A stretch of 64,000 nt of DNA from Aureispira sp050633105 (lineage in GTDB: Bacteria; Bacteroidota; Bacteroidia; Chitinophagales; Saprospiraceae): NCBI GenBank assembly GCA_050633105.1, contig JBOEFW010000013.1, positions 12,746-76,745 of the forward strand, read 5' to 3'. Each line of letters starts with the position of its first letter. Within the stretch, counting starts at the first letter, position 1. Shown here one piece after another: positions 16,417 through 24,157 of the stretch. The notes beneath the pieces are model-generated. The model was given only the letters and a program-made list of their open reading frames with translations. It was not told the DNA's origin and did not search any database. The position numbers and the translations under genes were made by a program.

Positions 16417-18051
16417 ATGCTAACAGTTAGTAATCTATCTTTACAATTCGGAAAGCGCGTTTTGTTTGACGAGGTTAATCTTAAATTTAATAAAGGCAAT
16501 TGCTATGGTGTGATTGGTGCCAATGGTGCAGGAAAATCTACTTTCTTGAAAATTTTATCAGGAGAAATAGAATCTACACAAGGCCATGTCCATAAAGAAC
16601 CTGATGCCCGTATGACCGTGCTCAAACAGGATCATTTTGCTTTTGATGATTTTACGGTGTTGAATACCGTCATTATGGGACATGATCGCTTGTACCAAAC
16701 AAAAACGGAATTAGACAACATCTACCTGAAAGAAGATTTCAGCGACGCGGATGGCCTACGAGCAGGAGAGTTGAATGAGCAGTTTGAAGAAATGGGGGGG
16801 TGGAATGCAGAAAGTGATGCTGCTACCATGTTGAGTAACTTGGGCGTATTAGAAGCGGACCACTACAAAAACATGAGTGAGCTCAATACCAATCAAAAAG
16901 TACGCGTTTTATTGGCGCAGGTGCTTTTTGGTAATCCAGATATTTTGATCTTGGATGAGCCTACCAATGACTTGGATGCGGAAACCGTGATGTGGCTAGA
17001 AGATTTCTTAGCCGATTTTAAGAATACTGTTATTGTGGTATCGCATGATCGTCACTTCTTAGATGCAGTTTGTACCCACATTGTGGATGTTGATCACAAG
17101 AAAATCCGTCAGTCGACAGGTAACTATACTTTCTGGTACCAAACAAGCCAGTTGTTAGCGCGCCAGCAGGCCGATAAAAACAAGAAGAACGACCAAAAGC
17201 GGAAAGAGTTAATGGATTTTATCCAGCGCTTCTCTGCCAATGCTTCTAAAGCAAAGCAGGCGACCAGCCGTAAAAAGGCCTTAGAAAAATTGGATTTAAA
17301 CGAATTGTCTGTTTCTTCTCGTCGTTACCCTGGTATTATTTTCAAACAAAGTAGAGAAATTGGAAATGAAGTATTGGGTGTAAGTATGTTGGCGAAGACA
17401 TTGGGAGATACTCCATTGTTTAAGAACATCAACTTCACAGTAGAGAAAGGCGATAAAATCGCTATTCGTTCTAAGAACTCTTTGGCAGTGACGAATCTAC
17501 TTCAGATTTTAGCACAAGAAGATGGAGTTATACAAGATAGTGGAGACGTAGATTGGGGCGTAACCGTCACCAAATCTTACTTGCCCAATGAAAATCATAA
17601 ATATTTTGACAACAACATGATCTTAGTAGACTGGTTGCGCCAGTTTTCTGACGAAAAAGATGAAACGTTTATTCGTGGTTTCTTAGGTAGAATGTTGTTC
17701 TCTGGTGAAGAAACGCAAAAAGAATCCAATGTCTTATCTGGGGGAGAAAAGGTACGTTGTCTAATGTCCAAAATTATGTTGGAAGAAGGCAATGTTTTGA
17801 TCTTGGATGAGCCAACATCTCACTTGGATTTGGAATCTATTACGAAGTTGAATGAAGCTTTGATTGATTATCCAGGGGTAGTTATTTTTACTTCTCATGA
17901 TCATGAATTTACCCAAACTATCGCCAATAGAATCATTGAAATTGGACCCAATGGAATGTTGGATAAGTTGATGACTTATGATGAGTATTTGCAGGATGAT
18001 CGGGTAAAGGAGCAACGTGTTGGTTTGTATGAAGGGACGGTTTATGCTTAG
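16417..18051 (+). CDS. ABC-F family ATPase (YbiT-like), one composite site degenerate
   Basis: 544 aa with two ABC domains and no membrane segment; ABC-F proteins bind ribosomes and tune translation or confer antibiotic resistance. NBD1 has a normal Walker A (GANGAGKS, 34-41) and Walker B 'DILILDEPTNDLD', but its signature is 'LNTNQKVRVLLAQ'. NBD2 has a normal signature 'LSGGEKVRCLM' and 'VLILDEPTSHLD', but its Walker A position reads 'AIRSKNSLAVTNLLQ', without the GxxGxGKS loop. Because composite sites pair Walker A of one NBD with the signature of the other, one site is complete and the other is dead. Monocistronic, followed by a terminator. Confidence 0.9.
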   Translation: MLTVSNLSLQFGKRVLFDEVNLKFNKGNCYGVIGANGAGKSTFLKILSGEIESTQGHVHKEPDARMTVLKQDHFAFDDFTVLNTVIMGHDRLYQTKTELDNIYLKEDFSDADGLRAGELNEQFEEMGGWNAESDAATMLSNLGVLEADHYKNMSELNTNQKVRVLLAQVLFGNPDILILDEPTNDLDAETVMWLEDFLADFKNTVIVVSHDRHFLDAVCTHIVDVDHKKIRQSTGNYTFWYQTSQLLARQQADKNKKNDQKRKELMDFIQRFSANASKAKQATSRKKALEKLDLNELSVSSRRYPGIIFKQSREIGNEVLGVSMLAKTLGDTPLFKNINFTVEKGDKIAIRSKNSLAVTNLLQILAQEDGVIQDSGDVDWGVTVTKSYLPNENHKYFDNNMILVDWLRQFSDEKDETFIRGFLGRMLFSGEETQKESNVLSGGEKVRCLMSKIMLEEGNVLILDEPTSHLDLESITKLNEALIDYPGVVIFTSHDHEFTQTIANRIIEIGPNGMLDKLMTYDEYLQDDRVKEQRVGLYEGTVYA

Positions 18052-18078
18052 GCATAGAATTAATTGCAATTGAAACCT

Positions 18079-18114
18079 AAAAAACGCTGTGGAATTTTTC
18101 CACAGCGTTTTTTT
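18079..18114. terminator. Bidirectional terminator after the ABC-F gene
   Basis: AAAACGCTGTGGAA (18081-18094) pairs with TTCCACAGCGTTTT (18098-18111) around a TTT loop, with T-runs on both strands. It serves the ABC-F gene and the convergent DUF4157 gene, whose stop it touches. Confidence 0.9.
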
Positions 18115-19552
18115 ATTGAAAATCAGATCCTAGACGTATTAGATCTCTTTCATGTTCTTCCCTTTCTAAGGTTTTAATAATAGTAGGTACATGACTAGCT
18201 CCTACTATTATTAGTTTACGTCCTTCTAAAGCCAAGATATTAGGAATAGTAGTTAGATTATCTTTATTTCGTCCTGACCTCTTGTCTAACCACTGAAGAT
18301 TCCTCTCCTCAATATCAGAACGATCAAAACCTAACTGCTGATCTTCAGAAACAGCAGTGTAAAAGGCATGGAAATCTCCTTTGACATAGGCTTCTTGTTG
18401 CTCTTTTCCTATTTGTATAACTCTTTCACGAAGTGTATCGTCAAAATTATTTTTACCATCAAAATTATTTTTATCCTCTGCTTCTGTACGAGATTGTTGA
18501 GTTTCTAATTGATTTTTGATGGTAGATGTAGTAGAAGCTAAGGCTGTAATGGTATTATCAAGCCCAGAAGGAAATTGATCAAGTATCGATTGTTGTGCAG
18601 GTATATCCCTACGCTCTATGAATAATTTAGTTCGACGAGTAATACTGTCATCTACTAATTGTTGTTTAAGTGTGTTGAGCTGATTTGCTGCAGTTATATA
18701 ACTGTCTAGTTGATCATGTTGGTTGCTAGAATTTGGATTAATCTCTGTAATGACGTGATCAAAAGGATCCTGTAAAAGATCATAAATAACTTGACTAAAG
18801 GGAAGGTCGTTTAGTTGTTCAGAATGAGAAGTACCTATTATAGTTATATCATTTGGTAATTTCCAAATAGGAGCACTTGTTGTATCAGGAGGAATCGTAG
18901 TAGCAAAGCTATCAATGTCTATTATTGCTTGTTGTTGTTCCTCATCAGATATACGTTGAATAACAGGAGTTGTAATTTTTTCTTGTTTAAGAAGTGGATT
19001 TTTTTTATTGATCTTTGATGTTTTATCTTTGGCTGATTCTGCCTCCTTCTCCAAGCTAGCGTCATCATTTATATTTTTTCCATTAACCTTGGTTGTTGTT
19101 TTTACTTCCCCCTTCATCTGTTGTACGACATGCCAGACCTCATGTGCTAAATGCTTCTCTTGACCTGGACCAATATAAATATTTAATCCCTCCGCATAAG
19201 CATGTGCTTTCACCAAAGCAGGTTTCTCAGAATTATAATGCACGCGTACATCCTCCAAAGAAAAGCCCGAAAAGTGTTCTACAACGGCTTTTAAACGATC
19301 GGGAATCCCTGTTTTATTGACTTTTTGTTGAGGTCCATCTTTGTCCGATTTCTCTTGAGCACTGGCTTTGAGTTGGGCACCTTCTTGTGCCTGTGGACTA
19401 TTATTCGCTTGTTCTTGAAGCGCTCGCCCCAGTTGCGCTTCTGGACGATTATCTACAACAGGTATAGAGGAGGATTGCTGTTGTGTTTTGGTAGTTTCCT
19501 GTGGAGTAGATAGTTGTTGTTCATTCTGGTCTTGATGGTGATGAATTGGCAT
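18113..19552 (-). CDS. DUF4157 (eCIS-associated) protein with C-terminal TraB/TIKI-like domain
   Basis: 479 aa from ATG 19550-19552 (MPIHHHQDQN...), the start that matches its sister at 21325-22338. Residues 1-75 are Gln-rich and disordered. Residues about 79-150 are DUF4157, with 'GIPDRLKAVVEHFSGFSLEDV', 'VHYNS', 'AHAYAEGLNIYIGPGQ' and the zincin-type motif HEVWH (137-141). After a Lys/Glu-rich linker, residues 230-479 carry motifs resembling the TraB/GumN/TIKI hydrolase fold: 'GTSHSEQL' (240), 'VITEINP' (Glu270), 'ERNLQWL' (416-422) and 'IIVGASHV' (449-455). DUF4157 marks cargo of extracellular contractile injection systems and polymorphic toxins, so this is a candidate effector. No signal peptide; no immunity gene seen. 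Confidence 0.8.
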   Translation of the reverse strand: MPIHHHQDQNEQQLSTPQETTKTQQQSSSIPVVDNRPEAQLGRALQEQANNSPQAQEGAQLKASAQEKSDKDGPQQKVNKTGIPDRLKAVVEHFSGFSLEDVRVHYNSEKPALVKAHAYAEGLNIYIGPGQEKHLAHEVWHVVQQMKGEVKTTTKVNGKNINDDASLEKEAESAKDKTSKINKKNPLLKQEKITTPVIQRISDEEQQQAIIDIDSFATTIPPDTTSAPIWKLPNDITIIGTSHSEQLNDLPFSQVIYDLLQDPFDHVITEINPNSSNQHDQLDSYITAANQLNTLKQQLVDDSITRRTKLFIERRDIPAQQSILDQFPSGLDNTITALASTTSTIKNQLETQQSRTEAEDKNNFDGKNNFDDTLRERVIQIGKEQQEAYVKGDFHAFYTAVSEDQQLGFDRSDIEERNLQWLDKRSGRNKDNLTTIPNILALEGRKLIIVGASHVPTIIKTLEREEHERDLIRLGSDFQ

Positions 19553-19675
19553 AAGATCTCTTTTATAGGAGAAGAAAAAATAGAAAAAAAAGCTAGAGAA
19601 TAGAGGTAAACGGTTTTCGAAAGTAAACATGAAAAGGTCAAAAAAATAATAAATAGAGGAGGAATATTTAATTCA

Positions 19676-19714
19676 GGTATTTGTACTTGATTTTGAAAAA
19701 CAGGTATTTATACC
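19676..19714. promoter_or_regulatory. Paired 12-bp palindrome element, locus B
   Basis: GGTA-TTTG-TACT (19676-19687) and GGTA-TTTA-TACC (19703-19714) start 27 bp apart. The 15-bp linker matches that of the element at 11943-11981 at 13 of 15 positions. It lies between the divergent DUF4157/TraB-like gene (124-162 bp away) and the CxxCH lipoprotein gene (136-174 bp away). Confidence 0.6.
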
Positions 19715-19849
19715 CTATGTCAGTTCCAATGAATTGAAGAACTTTATCTAAAAGTTATAGCAATACTTTTTAGAAATAAGTTACCCATCTTTCAACACTG
19801 ACCTTCTCTATCCTCACACAGAGAGGAAGTAAGGTGAAAAACACCAATT

Positions 19850-21226
19850 ATGAAACTGAAATTAATCCTCCTTACCACTCTAATCATTGCGGGTATTTTT
19901 GCGTGCAAAGAAACAGTTAAGCCTCCTGTTATTGTTGATCCACCTCCTGTCTCTACCGTTACATACAATTATCCAAGTTATTGTGCTTACTTCCCGCCAC
20001 CTGCTGGGGCACTTACTTTTGATTTGAGTCAAGATTATCCTCAATCTTTTGACGAGAGTACATTTAATCAACCTTGGAAAGCGGTAGATTTTAAGAAGGA
20101 TTATAAAGCCTACCTGCAAGTGCTTTTGGATTATTGTATGGAAGGAAACATAGCCGTAGATTTTAAAGGCCAAGACAATACCATACGGAAATGGTATAAT
20201 GCCCCTTGGTTAGACAACGATGGCAATAATCCTGATAGTGTAGATGCTCCTCAAAACTCAGGAAGAGAGTACCACCATGGGTTAACGCGTGAAATCACTA
20301 TTAATGCGGGAACCTTAGGGCCAGCACAAGTGAACAATTATCAAACTTGGGCGGTGGCCTATTACAATGAACCTGGAGGCTATACGGTTGGACAAGTTTG
20401 GGAAGACCCTACTGCACCTAATAAAGATCTATCCGATTTTCCTGAAGGAACGGTTTGTTTTAAGCTTTTATTGACAGAAACACCTGTGGTAGAAGCACCT
20501 TATTTAGAAAACTCCTTGACTTGGACGGCAAATATCTTTGTGCCTTACAATGAAAAGCAACAACGTTTTGATGAAACGGTCCGCTTAGTGCAACTGGATG
20601 TATCGGTGAAGGATGACCGTTCTCCAACAGGATGGATTTATGGAACATTTACGCATAATGCCGCAGCAGGAGGCGCTCCTGAAGATTGGGTGAGTCGTTT
20701 GGTGCCTGTAGGCTTAATGTGGGGAGATGATTCGCAGGATACCACGATGCTTAATATCAATGATCAATTTAATCCTTCCTTGAAGCAAAGTATGATTAAC
20801 CAAGAGTTGTTACAGGCGAACAATCCAAATCGTGCTCCAAATGCTGCTTTTGTTACCCATTTAGGCCAAGGAGGGCGAATGAATGGCCCTGTAGATAATC
20901 CGATTTCTTCTTGTATGTCTTGTCATGGTAGAGCGGCAATAGATGAAGATGGCGACTTGGCTAGTATTGCTAATTTTAGTACGCCGTCTTATACCTTGGC
21001 TGATTTTGAAGAATATTTTTCAGAAGTGCCTTGTGGTATTCAGACCATAGAACAACCTCAAAGTGATAGTACGATGAAGTCTTATCAAACCTTGGATTTC
21101 TCTTTTCAGGTGGCGAATGGGCTACGGAATTATCACCATGTAATGCAACCTATGTTAAAAGATGGGCAGAAGCGTGACTTTAAGCAATTGGTCTTGCGGG
21201 ATGGTAGTGCCTTTGATGTGAAATAA
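19850..21226 (+). CDS. Large lipoprotein with a c-type haem motif
   Basis: 458 aa. The signal peptide ends 'IIAGIFAC', so Cys19 should be lipidated, followed by a Pro/Val-rich spacer. Most of the protein is a beta-rich domain I cannot name ('WYNAPWLDNDGNNPDS', 'YHHGLTREITI', 'GTVCFKLLLTETPVV', 'WIYGTFTHN', 'RLVPVGLMWGDD'). Late in the sequence 'SSCMSCHGRA' is a CxxCH haem attachment site, and 'MKSYQTLDFSFQVANGLRN' follows. Single CxxCH lipoproteins of this layout are usually annotated as hypothetical cytochrome-like proteins. It lies between the two DUF4157 genes but on the other strand, so a functional link is uncertain. Confidence 0.75.
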   Translation: MKLKLILLTTLIIAGIFACKETVKPPVIVDPPPVSTVTYNYPSYCAYFPPPAGALTFDLSQDYPQSFDESTFNQPWKAVDFKKDYKAYLQVLLDYCMEGNIAVDFKGQDNTIRKWYNAPWLDNDGNNPDSVDAPQNSGREYHHGLTREITINAGTLGPAQVNNYQTWAVAYYNEPGGYTVGQVWEDPTAPNKDLSDFPEGTVCFKLLLTETPVVEAPYLENSLTWTANIFVPYNEKQQRFDETVRLVQLDVSVKDDRSPTGWIYGTFTHNAAAGGAPEDWVSRLVPVGLMWGDDSQDTTMLNINDQFNPSLKQSMINQELLQANNPNRAPNAAFVTHLGQGGRMNGPVDNPISSCMSCHGRAAIDEDGDLASIANFSTPSYTLADFEEYFSEVPCGIQTIEQPQSDSTMKSYQTLDFSFQVANGLRNYHHVMQPMLKDGQKRDFKQLVLRDGSAFDVK

Positions 21227-21259
21227 GAAAAGTACTTGGCAATATTTTTTAATAAGCAT

Positions 21260-21306
21260 AGAAAAACAAGCGTCCTTCTATGAACCAGAAGGACGCTTGT
21301 TTTTCT
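21260..21306. terminator. Bidirectional terminator
   Basis: A perfect 20-bp stem (21260-21279 with 21287-21306) and a 7-base loop, with T-rich ends on both strands. It separates the convergent lipoprotein and DUF4157 genes. Confidence 0.9.
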
Positions 21307-21324
21307 AATGTAGTTTAGAAAGAG

Positions 21325-22338
21325 TTAGTTGGGGTCAGCAACTTTATGTTGTAATCTCAAATCTGGATTGGTCTCACTGAGAGCGGCGAGATAATCATCT
21401 AAAGCTACTCCTGCACTACCTGTACTAGAATCAAAGACTAAGCCTTCGAATAAATTGACATAATGATTTCTTACACGAGATTCCATGACGGTAATATATG
21501 TATCGCCATCTTCTGTGTAGATTTCAAGCACCTCAGATCCTCCTACGGCTCCAAAAGCATCTTGCATATCTGTAGCACATTCATGGCAACGTTCTCCACT
21601 ATATTCTCTTGCCAGTCCGTCTAAACGCTCTACTAGAGCACGGTTTTCTCTCCATGCTCCAGGAGCAACCTCTTCTACTGCTGCTTCTACCTCGGCTAGG
21701 TTGTTTTCTAAATCATATACTTTATCAGGATGCTCCAATTTAGCTTTTTTAGAGGCATCCTCAGATCCTCTATATGCATCAAAAGCACCTTCTCTATTTC
21801 CTGCTAATTCTCGCATGTTTCTTAATTGCTCGCCTTTATAGGTCAAAACAAACTGAGCGATATCAGAAGAGATGGTACCTTCTTTGAGTGGAGTTGTTTC
21901 TTGTTGCTCTATTCCACCTTCTTGTTGTTGTTCTGCCTTGTTTCCGATAGTACTAGCCTTTTTTTCCAAGTCTTTATCGGTGTTGGCTTTTCTGCCATTG
22001 ACTTCTTCTTTTGAGCTGACTTCTCCTTTCATTTGCTGTACAACATGCCAAAGCTCATGCGCTAAATGCTTTTCTTGTCCTGGGCCAATATAAATATCAA
22101 ACCCTTCTGCATAAGCATGGGCATCCATAAGGGCAGGCTTGTCAGAATTATAATGTACTCGTACTTTATCCAAAGAAAAACCTGAGAAATGTTCTATAAC
22201 AGCTTTTAAGCGATCGGGTATCCCTGTTTTATTGGGCTTTCTCTGACCTTCTTGTTGACTGCTTTGACCTTGTTGTTGGTTGTTAATCGATTCTTTTTGA
22301 GTTTGTTGTTCGTGATCTTGATCGTGGTGTACTGGCAT
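21325..22338 (-). CDS. DUF4157 (eCIS-associated) protein with C-terminal papain-like domain
   Basis: 337 aa. Residues 1-35 are Gln-rich. Residues about 36-107 are DUF4157, almost identical to the sister gene at 18113-19552 ('NKTGIPDRLKAVIEHFSGFSL', 'GPGQEKHLAHELWHVVQQMKGEV'; HELWH at 94-98). The C-terminal half is unrelated to the sister. It contains 'SGERCHECATDMQDAFG' (Cys251, Cys254) and 'NHYVNLFEGLVFDS' (His292, Asp303), the Cys...His...Asp order and 'H-Y-V-N-L' strand of papain-fold toxin and C39-like domains. This looks like a modular effector: common loading domain plus swapped toxic tip. No signal peptide and no obvious immunity gene. Confidence 0.8.
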   Translation of the reverse strand: MPVHHDQDHEQQTQKESINNQQQGQSSQQEGQRKPNKTGIPDRLKAVIEHFSGFSLDKVRVHYNSDKPALMDAHAYAEGFDIYIGPGQEKHLAHELWHVVQQMKGEVSSKEEVNGRKANTDKDLEKKASTIGNKAEQQQEGGIEQQETTPLKEGTISSDIAQFVLTYKGEQLRNMRELAGNREGAFDAYRGSEDASKKAKLEHPDKVYDLENNLAEVEAAVEEVAPGAWRENRALVERLDGLAREYSGERCHECATDMQDAFGAVGGSEVLEIYTEDGDTYITVMESRVRNHYVNLFEGLVFDSSTGSAGVALDDYLAALSETNPDLRLQHKVADPN

Positions 22339-22776
22339 AATCTTTTTATGAATTCAATGAAAGGCAAAAAAAGTATTGAAGTTATCTAAAAAGGACTTTC
22401 ATGGAACGTCGAACCGAGTTTGCTCACATAAACAATAAAGGCATCACGTAGTAAAATGAGAAAAGAAAAAGACCTCTTAAACAACTTTGTTATTACTTGC
22501 GAAGTAAAGAGTTATTAAGGTACAAAAAAATAAGTAATAAACAAACAGGTATTAGACTCAATGATGTAGAGATTATAGATAGATTCTTGTAGAATGGAAT
22601 AGGATGAGCAGTGAAAAGCTGAAACAGCTTAGTAGTAGTGAATAAATGAAGGAGGAGATAGATAGAATTATTTTGGAAGCATGAAAAGGTCGTTTAGAAG
22701 GATAATTACAACAAGTAGAGAAAAAGATACGCCTACAAGTTGTATCTTTGCCCTACAACAAATCGAACGAACAACA
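22339..22776. other. 438-bp divergent spacer
   Basis: Separates the second DUF4157 gene from the FKBP operon. I see a -7 element for the FKBP gene (22743-22750) and two GGTA half-sites (22519 and 22548) that only weakly recall the paired-palindrome element. Nothing else is supported. Confidence 0.5.
22743..22750 (+). promoter_or_regulatory. -7 element for the FKBP operon
   Basis: TATCTTTG, an exact TAnnTTTG, 27 bp before the ATG at 22777. No clear TTG at -33. Its position rules out the longer reading frame that starts at 22681. Confidence 0.5.
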
Positions 22777-23205
22777 ATGAGCAAACTAGAAGAATTTAAA
22801 AAGAAAAAAGCGGCACAACAACGCGCTGCCAATGAAAAATTTCTAAGAGACAATACCTTAAAACAAGGCGTTGTGGCACTAGGAGAAGGCCTAGCTTACG
22901 AAGTGCTAGAAGAAGGACATGGAAAAGTACATCCTTCGGTTCAAGATTGGGTGACCATTCATTATGAAGGACAACTCATCAATGGCAAAATATTTGACAG
23001 TTCTTTAGGTAAGAACAAACCACCTACGTTTAAGTTAAACAACTTAATTGAGGCGTGGCAACGTGTGGTGCCTTTGATGGTAGTAGGGGATAAATGGCGT
23101 TTGGTGGTGCCACCAACAATGGGCTATGGAGAACGCCCGAATGGCAATATTCCAGGCAACTCTATCTTGATTTTTGAATTAGAATTGCTTAGCATTGGCC
23201 GCTAG
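22777..23205 (+). CDS. FKBP-type peptidyl-prolyl isomerase, cytoplasmic
   Basis: 142 aa from ATG 22777 (MSKLEEFKKKK...). A basic coiled N-terminus with 'NEKFLRDNTLKQGVV' recalls Mip/FkpA linkers. The FKBP fold follows: 'YEVLEEGHGKVHPSVQDWVTIHYEGQL' region, 'GKIFDSS', 'VVPLMVVGDKWRLVVPPTMGYGERP', 'IPGNSILIFELELLSI'. No signal peptide is visible, so it should work in the cytoplasm. The next gene, a secreted FKBP, starts 27 bp downstream and forms an operon with it. Confidence 0.88.
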   Translation: MSKLEEFKKKKAAQQRAANEKFLRDNTLKQGVVALGEGLAYEVLEEGHGKVHPSVQDWVTIHYEGQLINGKIFDSSLGKNKPPTFKLNNLIEAWQRVVPLMVVGDKWRLVVPPTMGYGERPNGNIPGNSILIFELELLSIGR

Positions 23206-23232
23206 ACAAGCTGTAAATAGAAGAATAAGCGC

Positions 23233-24090
23233 ATGAAATATGTAAAGATCCTACTTTTGGTAGGCTTATTCCTAACCAGCACAATTGGAAAGGGACAAAA
23301 TAAAGACCAGTACGAACTAGCTTACCACTATGGTGTAGTAACAGGGTATGAATTACAGAATCGACAAATTACGGTTCAACAGTTGCCTGTGGCTGCCTTA
23401 ATTCGTGGAATGGAAGCCTATCAAGCAGGAACACCGAAGGTTTCTATAGTGGAAGCAGAGGAAGTAAGAAAGACAACCTTAGAAACACCAACTAAGGCCT
23501 CTTTAGAGACATTGGGATATGCTTATGGCGTATTGATAGGCTCTAATTGGAAGACGTACGAATTGGTCGCAAATACTACCAATTTAGCAGCTTTTAAGGA
23601 AGGAGTAGAACAGGTATTCAGCACTTCTAAAATGCTCCTAAGTGAAGAAGCCGCACAACTTAAAGTTATGCAAGCGTGTAAGCAACTCTTGGCTGAAAAA
23701 ATGGCACTTCAGGTGAAAGCCAACCAAGCCTTCTTAGATAAAAACAAAGAACGCCCCGAAGTGCTGGTGTTAGAAAATGGCCTTCAATACGAGTTATTAG
23801 AAAAAGGTAAGGGAGCGACAATCGGAGTAACCAATAAACGCCTGAAAATACAATACAGGGGTACTTTAAGAGATGGGACGGTATTTGAAGAGGCGATGGA
23901 GGTGCCTGCTCTTATTACTAGGAAGACGGTACTTGCAGGCTGGAAAAGCATTTTACCTTTAATGCGAAAAGGACAAACGCTCAAAATTTATATTCCACCG
24001 AGTTTGGGCTACGGAGAACAGGCGAGAGGCATGGTGCCAGCCAATTCGATTCTTATTTATGAAATGACCTTATTGGGTGTACTAGAATAA
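23233..24090 (+). CDS. FKBP-type peptidyl-prolyl isomerase, exported
   Basis: 285 aa. A signal peptide ends near 'TSTIGKGQ'. Residues about 20-165 form the helical dimerisation part typical of Mip/FkpA ('YELAYHYGVVTGYELQNRQ', 'AYGVLIGSNW', 'FKEGVEQVF', 'ANQAFLDKNKERPEVLVLENGLQYELLEKG'). The C-terminal FKBP domain has 'LKIQYRGTLRDGTVFEEA', 'LMRKGQTLKIYIPPSLGYGEQARG' and 'IPANSIL'-like ends. It isomerises X-Pro bonds during folding of exported proteins. Second gene of the FKBP operon, followed by a strong terminator. Confidence 0.88.
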   Translation: MKYVKILLLVGLFLTSTIGKGQNKDQYELAYHYGVVTGYELQNRQITVQQLPVAALIRGMEAYQAGTPKVSIVEAEEVRKTTLETPTKASLETLGYAYGVLIGSNWKTYELVANTTNLAAFKEGVEQVFSTSKMLLSEEAAQLKVMQACKQLLAEKMALQVKANQAFLDKNKERPEVLVLENGLQYELLEKGKGATIGVTNKRLKIQYRGTLRDGTVFEEAMEVPALITRKTVLAGWKSILPLMRKGQTLKIYIPPSLGYGEQARGMVPANSILIYEMTLLGVLE

Positions 24091-24098
24091 TGTAAAAT

Positions 24099-24133
24099 AA
24101 AAAGGTAGAGTGCATCGCACTCTACCTTTTTTT
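24099..24133. terminator. Bidirectional terminator
   Basis: AAAAGGTAGAGTGC, loop ATC, GCACTCTACCTTTT, then further T residues; A-run on the other side. It ends the FKBP operon and the convergent acyl-CoA dehydrogenase gene. Confidence 0.9.
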
Positions 24134-24157
24134 ATAATTCAATTTAGTGGAATCAAC

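Noticed and set aside
18113..22338. A complete contractile injection system locus
   Set aside because: Only the two DUF4157 proteins are present; no sheath, tube, baseplate, spike or AAA+ loader genes are seen.
18113..22338. Immunity genes paired with the effector-like proteins
   Set aside because: No small gene follows either effector on the same strand; the neighbours are an ABC-F protein and a CxxCH lipoprotein.
22519..22559. Third copy of the paired palindrome element before the second DUF4157 gene
   Set aside because: Two GGTA half-sites are present, but spacing (29 bp) and the TACC halves do not match, so I mention it only as a weak resemblance.
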